From the NCBI GenBank assembly GCA_035691065.1, contig DASSJT010000009.1:1-10642 (forward strand): a stretch of 10,642 nucleotides of DNA. The letters run 5' to 3'. The position numbers and the translations under genes were made by a program. Within the stretch, counting starts at the first letter, position 1, and the number at the start of each line of letters is the position of its first letter. The notes beneath the pieces were generated by a model. That model searched no databases. It had not been told where the DNA came from and saw only the letters and a list, made by a program, of their open reading frames with translations. Positions 1 to 6,618 of the stretch are shown piece by piece. This DNA is from DASSJT01 sp035691065. Lineage in GTDB: Bacteria > Actinomycetota > Actinomycetes > Actinomycetales > Dermatophilaceae.

Positions 1-1388
1 TCCTTGTAGGCCTGCAGCGAGGTGTTGATGCAGAAGTTCGTGCGACCGCGGTCGGCGGCCAGCACGCTCGGGTCGTTCCCGCAGGCCTTCCGCCGGTCGT
101 AGAACGCGACGGCAACGGCGCCGTCCGGCCCGGCCGCGACGGTCGGCTGGAACTGGTCCGTGGGGACGCCGGGAGCGTCGGCGTTGTCGTTCACGAGGGC
201 GGGTGCCGACCAGGTCGCCCCGCCGTCAGTCGACTGGGTGAACTTCACGTCAGCCTGGCCAAGGGTGGTGTCCCAGTCCTCGTAGGTGAGGTAGAGGTGG
301 CCGGCGTAGGTCGGGCTCGCAGCGAAGCTCTCGACGATGCCGCTGCGGAACCGGGTGTTGGGGTAGACCTCACCGGGCGGGATCGAGACGGTCGTGATGG
401 GCACGAAGGCGCTGAAGCTGTGGCCGTCGTCGGTGGAACGCGCGACGTAGACGGTCGAGGCACCCCCGTTCGCCGGGAAGGACACCACGGAGACGAAGAG
501 CGTGCCGGCCGCATCGATCGACGGGATGACGTAGGTGGCTCCCGGGCCGACCTGGGACGGGGCGCTGATGGTGACCGCCTTGGCGAAGGTCTGCCCGCGG
601 TCCCGCGACACAGCCAGGCGAACCTTGATCGACTCGCCGTTGAACACGGCCCAGGCTGCGTAGACGTGATCCTGGTACTTGTGGCCGACGATGTGGTTGA
701 CGGCGACCCACTGCTTGTCCTCGACGTGCCCGAGCTGCAGCGCCGACGCGTTGTTGGGCGGCTCGAGCGGCACACCGCCGTTGCCCTTCACCCAGGTGCG
801 CCCCAGGTCATCGCTGTAGGACAGGTCGATCTCGCCGTCCGGGTGCAGCCTCGTGGCGTCGAAGTAGGAGTTGAACGGCAGCATCGTCTGGTAGACGCGG
901 CCCTGGGTGTCGAAGTCGGAGTTCGGGTCCGTCGAGTCGGTCCAGCTCGGCGGCATGTCCTGCGTTCCCGTGGACACGCAGTCGTAGCCCTGGACCTGGT
1001 TGTTGCCCGACGGCGCCCCGCCCGGGATCTGGTAGGCGCCCACGTAGAACATGTAATAGGTCGAGTATTTGTCGAAGAAGAACTTCGACGTGCCGACCAG
1101 GTCCTCGCTGTCCGGCTTCACCGAGACCCACGACTCGGAGTGGTTGGCGTCGAACGGGCCCGGGCCACAGGTCCCCGCCAAGGGGACGCGCGACCCCGGC
1201 GGCACAGGGTAGCCGCCCCCCGTGGTCGGGGAGCTTGCGACGACATTCGTGAAGGAGACGCTGGAGGCCCATCCCGAGCCGGCCCCGGGGGGTGCAGCCG
1301 AGGCCAATCCGGCCGTCGCCCAGCCTGCCGTCAAGCACAGGGGCGCCGTGATGAACGCTGCCAAAGCCGTCGCCTGAAGTCGCCTCAT
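1..1388 (-). CDS. Exported Asp-box (BNR) beta-propeller protein, sialidase-like, C-terminus cut by window edge
   Basis: A secreted six-bladed-propeller-type protein; 462 codons are visible, open to the left edge without a stop. The start ATG (1386-1388) follows a strong GGAGGAG ribosome-binding site. The N-terminus is a classic signal peptide: MRRL, a hydrophobic stretch to about residue 27, then an ASA cleavage site followed by APP. Four Asp-box motifs (SxDxGxTW) are visible: S192-W199, S261-F268, S318-F325 and S386-W393, spaced as propeller blades. Near the visible end is the FYDRR segment common in this group of bacterial propellers. Asp-boxes occur in sialidases and in many other exported propellers. 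I do not see the FRIP motif or a full sialidase catalytic set, so a glycosidase activity is inference only. The gene is divergent from the CapA-like gene with 153 bases between them. Confidence is high for an exported Asp-box propeller and low for substrate. Confidence 0.85.
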   Translation of the reverse strand, partial: MRRLQATALAAFITAPLCLTAGWATAGLASAAPPGAGSGWASSVSFTNVVASSPTTGGGYPVPPGSRVPLAGTCGPGPFDANHSESWVSVKPDSEDLVGTSKFFFDKYSTYYMFYVGAYQIPGGAPSGNNQVQGYDCVSTGTQDMPPSWTDSTDPNSDFDTQGRVYQTMLPFNSYFDATRLHPDGEIDLSYSDDLGRTWVKGNGGVPLEPPNNASALQLGHVEDKQWVAVNHIVGHKYQDHVYAAWAVFNGESIKVRLAVSRDRGQTFAKAVTISAPSQVGPGATYVIPSIDAAGTLFVSVVSFPANGGASTVYVARSTDDGHSFSAFVPITTVSIPPGEVYPNTRFRSGIVESFAASPTYAGHLYLTYEDWDTTLGQADVKFTQSTDGGATWSAPALVNDNADAPGVPTDQFQPTVAAGPDGAVAVAFYDRRKACGNDPSVLAADRGRTNFCINTSLQAYK

Positions 1389-1541
1389 GTCTCCTCCAAC
1401 CCCGAGACGCTGCACGCTCTTCAGCGGAGCCGCCGAACAGCGCCGACATATCGAGGGTGGCCCTACCGGGCCGAAAGCACAATGACGTTCGTAATCCAGG
1501 CGCCCATCCGGCGGCCTCGCCCGGGTGCCTAGGCTGGAGGC
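1389..1541. promoter_or_regulatory. Divergent intergenic region with a small inverted repeat
   Basis: This 153-base gap separates the left propeller gene from the divergent CapA-like gene and must carry both promoters. On the plus strand, TAGGCT at 1530-1535 serves the CapA gene. On the minus strand I see only weak sigma-70-like boxes (TTTCGG and GATATG, reading leftward). A perfect 5-base inverted repeat, GGCCC (1459-1463) and GGGCC (1468-1472) with loop TACC, sits mid-gap and could be an operator or a leader hairpin. That role is inference. Confidence 0.4.
1530..1535 (+). promoter_or_regulatory. Putative -10 box (TAGGCT) for a leaderless CapA-like transcript
   Basis: TAGGCT fits the actinobacterial TANNNT -10 consensus. 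It ends six bases before the GTG at 1542, the spacing expected if transcription begins on the start codon itself. A GGAGG at 1536-1540 is only one base from the GTG, too close for normal ribosome-binding-site use, which favours a leaderless message. The first T of the box also begins an in-frame TAG, so no upstream start is possible. Confidence 0.5.
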
Positions 1542-2681
1542 GTGGACGACGGCATCGGCCTCGTGCTCGCCGGAGACGTGATGACCGGCCGGGGAGTCGA
1601 CCAGATCCTGCGCAGCCCCGGGAAGCCGGAGCTCCACGAGGAGTACGTGCGAGACGCCCGCCGCTATGTGGAGCTGGCCGAGCGGGTCAACGGGCCCATC
1701 CCCCGTGGGGTCGAGCCAACCTGGCCGTGGGGCTCAGCGCTCGAGGCGATGGAGCAGTACGGCCCCGCGGTGCGGGTGATGAACCTGGAGACGAGCGTCA
1801 CCACCAGCGACGACGTCGCCCTGGGCAAGGCGGTGAACTACCGGATGGCCCCAGCGAACCTCGAGGTGCTCAATGTGGCCGGCGTCGACGTATGGACGCT
1901 CGCCAACAACCACGTCCTCGACTACGGCGCGACTGGACTGCTCCAGACCCTCGACACCCTCGCCGACGCCGGCCAGCGGGCTCCAGGCGCCGGGCGGGAC
2001 GCTGCCGAGGCCTGGCGGCCGGCGGTCGTGGGATTGCCCAGCCCTGACGCGCCAGACCATGCCCGGCACGGCGGGGGCCGCGTCGTCATCGCCTCGGTGG
2101 CGGACGTTTCGAGCGGCGTGCCCGGCGGGTGGCGAGCAGCCCCGGACCGCGCTGGGGTGGCCCTGCTCCCCGACCTCTCCCTGACGACGGCCGACGAGGT
2201 GGCCCGCCGCCTCCTCGAGGTGGAGCGGCCGGGCGACATCCGCGTCGTCTCCATCCATTGGGGCAGCAACTGGGGCTACGGCATACCCCATGAGCACCGG
2301 CGTTTCGCCCACCGTCTCGTCGAGGCGGGCGTCCACGTCGTCCACGGGCACTCGTCGCACCACCCCCGACCGATCGAGGTCTACCGTGGCCGGCTCGTGC
2401 TCTACGGCTGCGGTGACCTGGTCAACGACTACGAGGGCATAGGCGGGTATGCCGGTTTCCGCAGCGAGCTGCGGCTGCTCTACTCCGCGCGGCTCGCCAT
2501 GGGCACCGGGGAGCTGGTCGGCCTGCAGATGACACCGCTGCTGGCGCGCCGCCTCACGCTGGAGCACGCGTCCCGCGAGGACTCGACGTGGCTGGCCCGG
2601 GTCCTCGACCACGAGAGTCACGGCCACGGGGCCCGCGTCCGGCTCGGCGGCGACGGCCGCCTCGAGGTCATTGTGCGATGA
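1542..2681 (+). CDS. CapA-family (PGA_cap) metallophosphatase-like protein
   Basis: A 379-residue protein of the CapA/PgsA (poly-gamma-glutamate capsule synthesis) family, a metallophosphoesterase-like fold. Motifs in order: GDVM at residues 11-14 after the first beta strand; NLETSVT; NNH at 122-124; HWG at 239-241; GHSSHHPRP from G269; and GDLVND. These match the family's metal-binding positions (typical members read GDVMLGR, NNHxxD, HWG, GHHPH and GNFVF), with local changes in the last two. The start is GTG 1542: a TAG lies in frame 12 bases upstream, and the next start (1563) would remove part of the first strand. No signal peptide or membrane segment is visible, although several characterised CapA proteins are membrane-anchored, so it is probably cytoplasmic. 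No capB, capC or other poly-gamma-glutamate genes are nearby, so a capsule role is not supported here. Hydrolase function is inferred from the fold. Confidence 0.85.
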   Translation: MDDGIGLVLAGDVMTGRGVDQILRSPGKPELHEEYVRDARRYVELAERVNGPIPRGVEPTWPWGSALEAMEQYGPAVRVMNLETSVTTSDDVALGKAVNYRMAPANLEVLNVAGVDVWTLANNHVLDYGATGLLQTLDTLADAGQRAPGAGRDAAEAWRPAVVGLPSPDAPDHARHGGGRVVIASVADVSSGVPGGWRAAPDRAGVALLPDLSLTTADEVARRLLEVERPGDIRVVSIHWGSNWGYGIPHEHRRFAHRLVEAGVHVVHGHSSHHPRPIEVYRGRLVLYGCGDLVNDYEGIGGYAGFRSELRLLYSARLAMGTGELVGLQMTPLLARRLTLEHASREDSTWLARVLDHESHGHGARVRLGGDGRLEVIVR

Positions 2682-3007
2682 GCGACGCCACCAGCCTGGA
2701 GTAGTACTCGAACAGGGCCGCGGTCTCCTACCTCACTAGGACATTCACCCGCAGGTTCTTCCACCCGACGCGCTGTGCGGCGAGGTGCCCCAGCACCAAA
2801 CGGGGCCGAACGAGGCACTCAGAGGCAAAGGTCCCCAACGGTCGAACGTCCGGTGGGCGCGCCCCACCCACGCCTGGGCGTGCGCCCGCGGACATCTGCT
2901 CAGAGCGCGGAAAGGAGCGGACTCGGGACGCATCTCTCGCCGCGAACGGGGCACACTGCCGGGAGAGCGCGTGCACGGTACGCGCGAGTCCCGGGAAGGA
3001 TGGCCAG
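2682..3007. other. Intergenic region between the CapA-like gene and the kinase gene
   Basis: These 326 bases hold no gene I can support. An 8-codon ORF starting in the ATGA at the CapA stop is too short to credit. Two small stem-loops are visible: GGTGGG (2852-2857) with CCCACC (2863-2868), and GCGCGT (2967-2972) with ACGCGC (2980-2985). The first has no T-run but could help end the CapA transcript. The second lies just ahead of the kinase ribosome-binding site and could act in the leader or as an operator. No clear -35/-10 pair stands out for the kinase. Confidence 0.5.
2967..2985 (+). promoter_or_regulatory. Inverted repeat in the kinase leader or promoter
   Basis: A perfect 6-base stem, GCGCGT (2967-2972) and ACGCGC (2980-2985), with a 7-base loop, lies 8 bases before the GGAAGGA ribosome-binding site (2994-3000). 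It could be an operator or an RNA hairpin that tunes kinase expression. Palindromic GC-rich words are common in such DNA, so chance is possible. Confidence 0.25.
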
Positions 3008-4186
3008 ATGGAGTTGCCCGACATGCCAACCGAGGCGATGGCGGCAACGCAGGTAGTCACTCAAGGGCAGGTGCTCGCCGGCCGATACCAAGTGGGCGAC
3101 CTCGTCGCCCGGGGCGGCATGGCCGACGTCTACCGGGCCCACGACCAGCTCCTCGACCGCGACGTCGCCGTCAAGATGTTTCGGCCGGAAGCGCTCGAGG
3201 AGTCCCAGGACGTCCGCGCACAGGAGGAGGCGCGGCTCGCGTCGTCGCTGAGCCACCCCGGACTCGTCGCGGTGCACGACGCCCGCCTGACCGAGGGCCC
3301 CTCCGGCACGAACTTCATGGTGATGGAGATGCTCGAGGGACCGACTCTGTCCGAGCAGCTGCGCACCCACGGCAAGCTGCAGCCGCGGCAGGTGGCGGCG
3401 ATCGGCCGCCAGATTGCCTCGGCGCTGGCCTACGTGCACGGCGAGCGCCTGATCCACCGGGACATCAAGCCGGGCAACATCCTGCTGTCCGAGGCCGTGG
3501 AGGACACCGAGGGGCCCGTGGCCAAGCTCGCGGACTTTGGCATCGCCCGGCTGATCGACGCCACCCGCCTCACCCTCACCGGCACCACTCTGGGCACCGC
3601 GCCCTACATGAGCCCGGAGCAGGTCAAGGGCGAGGACGTCGGCCCTCCCTCCGACGTCTACTCCCTCGGCCTCGTTCTGCTCCAGTGCCTCACCGGAGAG
3701 GTCGCCTATCCGGGCACTCCTGTCGAGTCCGCCTTCGCCCGCCTGCACCGAGATCCGGAGATCCCCGAGGACCTGGGTCTGGAGTGGCACCACCTGCTCG
3801 GGGCCATGACCGCGAAGGAGCCGGAGCAGCGGCCGACCAGCGAGCAGGTGACCGAGGCGCTGGGCGCGATGCTGGCGGCGGAGCGCCTGGGCATGGACCC
3901 TCCGACGGAGGTCCTCAACACCCTCCCCATCCCGCCGGTACCGGTGGCGAGGGGTGCCCGCCATCGCGCCCCCACGGCATACAGCCTGAGGCACTCGTGG
4001 CAGGCCCTCTCGCTCGGCACGCGCATCGGCGTAGTGGTCGTCGCGGTGCTGGTCGTACTCACCGTCGCCCTGGCGCTGCGCCCCAGCACACCCGCTCCAG
4101 CCACGGAGCGCCCGCCGACCTATCCGAGCGTCCCGGGCCCGGTCGGCCAGAACCTGAGCCAGCTCCAGAAGGTGATCGAGCCGTGA
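3008..4186 (+). CDS. Transmembrane Ser/Thr protein kinase (Hanks/PknB type, no PASTA domains)
   Basis: A 392-residue membrane kinase that should phosphorylate Ser/Thr on cytoplasmic proteins. The kinase domain covers about residues 27-285 and all key elements are present: Gly-rich loop VARGGMADVY (33-42), ATP lysine K56 in AVKMF, alpha-C glutamate E73 or E74, catalytic HRDIKPGN (H150, D152, K154, N157), DFG 176-178, a Thr-rich activation loop (TLTGTTLGTAPYMSPEQ), DVYSLG and the conserved RPT arginine R275. It is therefore predicted to be active. A juxtamembrane linker of about 50 residues, containing Thr and Pro, leads to one membrane segment (about 339-357). Only about 35 Pro-rich residues lie outside, so it has no PASTA or other sensor domain of its own. 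Start ATG 3008 has GGAAGGA (2994-3000) seven bases upstream. Its stop overlaps the start of the following lipoprotein gene, suggesting the two work together. Confidence 0.93.
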   Translation: MELPDMPTEAMAATQVVTQGQVLAGRYQVGDLVARGGMADVYRAHDQLLDRDVAVKMFRPEALEESQDVRAQEEARLASSLSHPGLVAVHDARLTEGPSGTNFMVMEMLEGPTLSEQLRTHGKLQPRQVAAIGRQIASALAYVHGERLIHRDIKPGNILLSEAVEDTEGPVAKLADFGIARLIDATRLTLTGTTLGTAPYMSPEQVKGEDVGPPSDVYSLGLVLLQCLTGEVAYPGTPVESAFARLHRDPEIPEDLGLEWHHLLGAMTAKEPEQRPTSEQVTEALGAMLAAERLGMDPPTEVLNTLPIPPVPVARGARHRAPTAYSLRHSWQALSLGTRIGVVVVAVLVVLTVALALRPSTPAPATERPPTYPSVPGPVGQNLSQLQKVIEP

Positions 4187-4599
4187 GGCGCTCACGAGTG
4201 CTCGCAGTCGTGGCTGCCGGCATGGTCATGCTCGCCACTGGCTGCGGCGGCTCTACTACCGCGATCTCGGCGAAGGCCAACCACCAGCTGCGGCTGGACG
4301 TGCTCGCGGTGACGAAGGCCGCGGCCGCCAAAGACGCCGCGGCTGCCGCTGCTGCCCTGATCAGGCTGCACACGCACGTCGTCGCGTTTCAGGAGACCGG
4401 CGACCTCAGCAGCGACCGGGCCGCGGAGATCGACGCTGCGGCGACCAAGGTCGCGGACGGCTTGGACGGGCTCGCCCCGGCCACGGCTCAGACGGCGCCG
4501 CCCAAGCCGTCGACGTCCAGCACCACCTCGAGCCGGACAAGTACCCCCACGCCGGTCGAGAAGACCAAGGGAAAGGGCAGGGGGCACGGCCGCGGCTGA
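4183..4599 (+). CDS. Small Ala-rich lipoprotein translationally coupled to the kinase
   Basis: A 138-residue predicted lipoprotein. The chosen GTG (4183-4185) overlaps the kinase stop as GTGA, so translation is probably coupled. The N-terminus is MRRSR, a hydrophobic stretch, then LATGC with Cys21 as the lipidated residue; Ala at -3 is less common than Leu but allowed. The mature protein has an Ala-rich helical segment (about 28-90, a likely helical bundle or hairpin), a Pro/Ser/Thr linker (about 98-124) and a basic Lys/Gly/Arg/His tail (KGKGRGHGRG). A basic tail on a Thr/Pro stalk suggests contact with anionic wall polymers. Similar actinobacterial proteins often carry the uninformative name 'mucin-associated surface protein'; that comparison is from memory. 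Because the kinase lacks an outer sensor domain, this lipoprotein could be its extracellular partner, which is inference. The stop codon sits inside a 13-base repeat array. Confidence 0.75.
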   Translation: MRRSRVLAVVAAGMVMLATGCGGSTTAISAKANHQLRLDVLAVTKAAAAKDAAAAAAALIRLHTHVVAFQETGDLSSDRAAEIDAAATKVADGLDGLAPATAQTAPPKPSTSSTTSSRTSTPTPVEKTKGKGRGHGRG

Positions 4600-4659
4600 G
4601 CGGCCTGGCTGTGCGGCCCGGCTGAGCGGCCGCGGCTGAGCGGCCCGGCTGAGCGCATC
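4587..4659 (+). repeat. Five-copy 13-base tandem repeat starting across the lipoprotein stop codon
   Basis: Units start at 4594, 4607, 4620, 4634 and 4647, with consensus GGCTGAGCGGCC plus one base; copy 2 has TGTG for TGAG and copy 5 decays to GCGCATC. The first copy contains the lipoprotein's TGA. On a larger scale a 19-base block is exactly repeated 40 bases apart (4587-4605 and 4627-4645). A period of 13 is not a multiple of 3, so the array is unlikely to be shaped by coding. Slippage or duplication across the gene end is the simplest origin. Confidence 0.85.
4588..4645 (+). terminator. Tandem GC-rich hairpins without a U-tract, possible terminator after the kinase-lipoprotein genes
   Basis: Two identical hairpins are visible: GGCCGC (4588-4593) with GCGGCC (4600-4605), and the same pair at 4628-4633 and 4640-4645. 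Each has a 6-base stem and the loop GGCTGA. The first loop contains the stop codon. There is no T-run. U-less and tandem hairpin terminators have been proposed in actinobacteria, and the position at the end of the gene pair fits. Termination itself is inferred. Confidence 0.4.
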
Positions 4660-4747
4660 CGCGAGTCCACGTGTGGAAACCTGCGCTGTGCGCGTCGCGC
4701 AGCCAATACTGGGGCAGGCAGTCAACGACGACGCGACGGGGTGCGCC

Positions 4748-6415
4748 ATGGCCGGTTCAGCCGAGCGAGGAACGACAGCCGGGCCGTGGTGGCGGGATGC
4801 CGTCATGTATGAGGTCTACCTTCGGAGCTTCGCTGACGGGAACGGCGACGGGATCGGCGACCTCCCCGGGCTGCGCGCCCGGCTGCCCTACCTGCGCGAC
4901 CTGGGGGTCGACGGCATCTGGATCACACCTTGGTACACCTCGCCGATGAAGGACGGCGGCTACGACGTGGCCGACTACCGCGACATCGACCCGCTGTTCG
5001 GGACGCTGGAGGACGCCAAGGCCCTCATTGCCGAAGCGCATGACCACGGGCTGCGGGTGATCGTTGACTTCGTCGCCAACCACACGTCCGACGAGCACCC
5101 TTGGTTCCAGGAGGCCCTCAGGGCCCAGCCGGGCTCCCCCGAGCGAGACCGCTACCACTTCCGCGACGGCCGTGGGCCAGGTGGAAACGAGCGGCCCAAT
5201 GACTGGATCAGCGCGTTCGGCGGGCCGGCCTGGACCCGGGTCGCCGAGCCCGACGGCACGCCCGGGCAGTGGTACCTCCACCTGTTCGCGCCCGCACAAC
5301 CCGACCTGAACTGGGACAACGAGGAGGTGCGGGCCGAGTTCGAGAGCGTGCTGCGGTTCTGGTTCGACCTTGGGCTCGACGGGCTACGCGTCGATGCGGC
5401 GTCGGGGTTCGCCAAGGACCCGGACCTCCCGGACTTCGGGTTCCTCGCGGAGGACATCTTCACCCCGGTGAAGTGGACTGGCGCTCCCCTGTGGGACGTC
5501 GAGGGAGTGCACGACATCTTCCGCTCGTGGCGGGCGATTGCCGACAGCTATGACGGCGACCGGGTGTACGTGGGTGAGGTGGTGGTCAACGGGCCGCAGC
5601 GGCTCGCGCGCTACATGCGGCCAGACGAGCTGCACACCACGTTCAACCTCGACTTCCTCAAGAGCCCCCTCGACGCGGACTCGCTCAGGCACACGATCGA
5701 CAGCACGCTGGCCGCCTTCGCGGAGGTCGGCGCCCCGGCCACGTGGACGCTCTCCAACCACGACGAGACTCGCCACCTGACCCGCTATGGGCGCGAGTTC
5801 ACCGGCGTGCCCCTCCCGCCGAAGTACCCGGCCGCTCCCTCCGACCGCGCGCTGGGCGAGCGCCGGGCGCGAGCGATGCTGCTGCTCATGCTGGCCCTGC
5901 CCGGGTCGGTGTACCTCTACCAGGGCGAGGAGCTCGGCCTCTGGGAGGTGGAGGACCTCCCGGACGAGGCGATCCAGGACCCGGTGTGGGAGAGCTCCGG
6001 CCACACGATCCGCGGAAGGGACGGGTGCCGCGTACCGCTGCCCTGGTCGGGGAGCACTCCGCCGTTCGGCTTCACCTCCGGTCCGGCGGACCCGTGGCTT
6101 CCCCAGCCCGAGGGATGGCACGACCACACGGCAGAGGCCGAGGCCGCGGACGACGGCTCGATGCTCGCCTACTACCGGAAGGCCCTGGCGCTGCGGCACG
6201 CCCGCTTCGAAAGCAGCGATGTCCGGCTGGACTGGCTCGAGACGCCCCCTGGAGTGCTGGGCTTCGACCGCAGCAGGAGCCCCCGGTGCGTCGTCAACCT
6301 GTCCGACCAGCCGTTCGAGCTGACCGGCGAGGTGCTCCTCGCGAGCGAGGAGCCGCGAGGCGGCCAGCTCCCGCCCGACGCGGCAGCCTGGGTGCGGGTC
6401 GACTCGGCGCCGTAG
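4748..6415 (+). CDS. GH13 alpha-glucosidase (oligo-1,6-glucosidase/maltase-like)
   Basis: A 555-residue cytoplasmic alpha-amylase-superfamily enzyme that should release glucose from the non-reducing end of short alpha-glucosides such as maltose, sucrose or isomaltose. The (beta/alpha)8 barrel starts at MYEVYLRSF and DGNGDGIGDL. Conserved regions: I, DFVANHT (D107-T113); V, QPDLN (Q184-N188), the mark of the oligo-1,6-glucosidase group; II, GLRVDAASG with R214 and nucleophile D216; III, VGEVV with acid/base E277; IV, SNHDETR with D339. All three catalytic acids are present. Ala217, rather than Val, follows the nucleophile; in known enzymes Val there goes with alpha-1,6 and Ala/Thr with alpha-1,4 preference, so alpha-1,4 is more likely here (inference). 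A short C-terminal beta domain ends the protein. The ATG at 4748 has only a weak GGGG upstream; GTG 4673 is possible, giving 25 extra residues, while ATG 4808 would be too late. No signal peptide, sugar transporter or LacI regulator lies alongside. Confidence 0.92.
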   Translation: MAGSAERGTTAGPWWRDAVMYEVYLRSFADGNGDGIGDLPGLRARLPYLRDLGVDGIWITPWYTSPMKDGGYDVADYRDIDPLFGTLEDAKALIAEAHDHGLRVIVDFVANHTSDEHPWFQEALRAQPGSPERDRYHFRDGRGPGGNERPNDWISAFGGPAWTRVAEPDGTPGQWYLHLFAPAQPDLNWDNEEVRAEFESVLRFWFDLGLDGLRVDAASGFAKDPDLPDFGFLAEDIFTPVKWTGAPLWDVEGVHDIFRSWRAIADSYDGDRVYVGEVVVNGPQRLARYMRPDELHTTFNLDFLKSPLDADSLRHTIDSTLAAFAEVGAPATWTLSNHDETRHLTRYGREFTGVPLPPKYPAAPSDRALGERRARAMLLLMLALPGSVYLYQGEELGLWEVEDLPDEAIQDPVWESSGHTIRGRDGCRVPLPWSGSTPPFGFTSGPADPWLPQPEGWHDHTAEAEAADDGSMLAYYRKALALRHARFESSDVRLDWLETPPGVLGFDRSRSPRCVVNLSDQPFELTGEVLLASEEPRGGQLPPDAAAWVRVDSAP

Positions 6416-6429
6416 CCACAGCGCCTGAG

Positions 6430-6480
6430 CGCCACCCCTATCCGCGCGGGCGCGCACGCCCAAGGCCCATCGGGGTGGCG
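6430..6480. terminator. Long inverted repeat after the alpha-glucosidase gene, possible terminator
   Basis: A perfect 9-base inverted repeat, CGCCACCCC (6430-6438) and GGGGTGGCG (6472-6480), lies 14 bases after the stop codon. The 33-base loop holds a smaller stem, GCGC (6444-6447) with GCGC (6452-6455). No T-run follows. Position suggests a terminator for the upstream gene or an operator/leader structure for the lut operon. Only the repeat itself is certain. Confidence 0.4.
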
Positions 6481-6496
6481 GTATAGCTGCGCGGAC

Positions 6497-6525
6497 GGGT
6501 ATGCCGGGGGCTCGCTTGGGTATGC
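6497..6525 (+). promoter_or_regulatory. Pair of GGGTATGC direct repeats, 21 bases apart, in the lut upstream region
   Basis: GGGTATGC occurs at 6497-6504 and again at 6518-6525, exactly 21 bases apart (two helical turns), about 95-120 bases before the lutA start. A related GGTATAGC lies just upstream (6480-6487). The spacing suits a regulator binding one DNA face; alternatively TATGCC and TATGCA are -10-like boxes. I see no match to a GntR/LutR-type palindrome. Function is inference. Confidence 0.35.
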
Positions 6526-6618
6526 AGCGTTCAGTGCCGGGAGCCCACGTCCCCATTGGCCACCGAGATGCGGCAGAGTGGCGAGTGCCGGCTCCCACCC
6601 GTTCGCGAAGGGAAATCC

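Noticed and set aside
297..1532. A 411-codon plus-strand open frame opposite the propeller gene
   Set aside because: The minus-strand frame has a signal peptide, ribosome-binding site and four Asp-boxes. The plus-strand product has no motif and repeats Arg/Val/Asp shadow patterns.
2728..2823. A minus-strand stretch ending in TAG with GC-rich third positions (reads GHLAAQRVGWKNLRVNVLVR at the end)
   Set aside because: It looks slightly coding-like over about 30 codons, but there is no start, ribosome-binding site or continuing bias upstream, so a gene remnant cannot be supported.
2785..4182. A long plus-strand open frame running through the kinase gene in another frame and joining the lipoprotein frame
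   Set aside because: Its protein is Arg/Pro-rich low-complexity sequence typical of a GC-rich shadow frame. The kinase in the other frame has every catalytic motif, so only the part after 4183 is real.
2900..4195. A 431-codon minus-strand open frame opposite the kinase gene
   Set aside because: It mirrors the real gene's codon bias, has no recognisable motif, and lies opposite a certain kinase. The same applies to long minus-strand frames opposite the alpha-glucosidase (5384-6631), lutB (7425-8732) and lutC (8459-9814).
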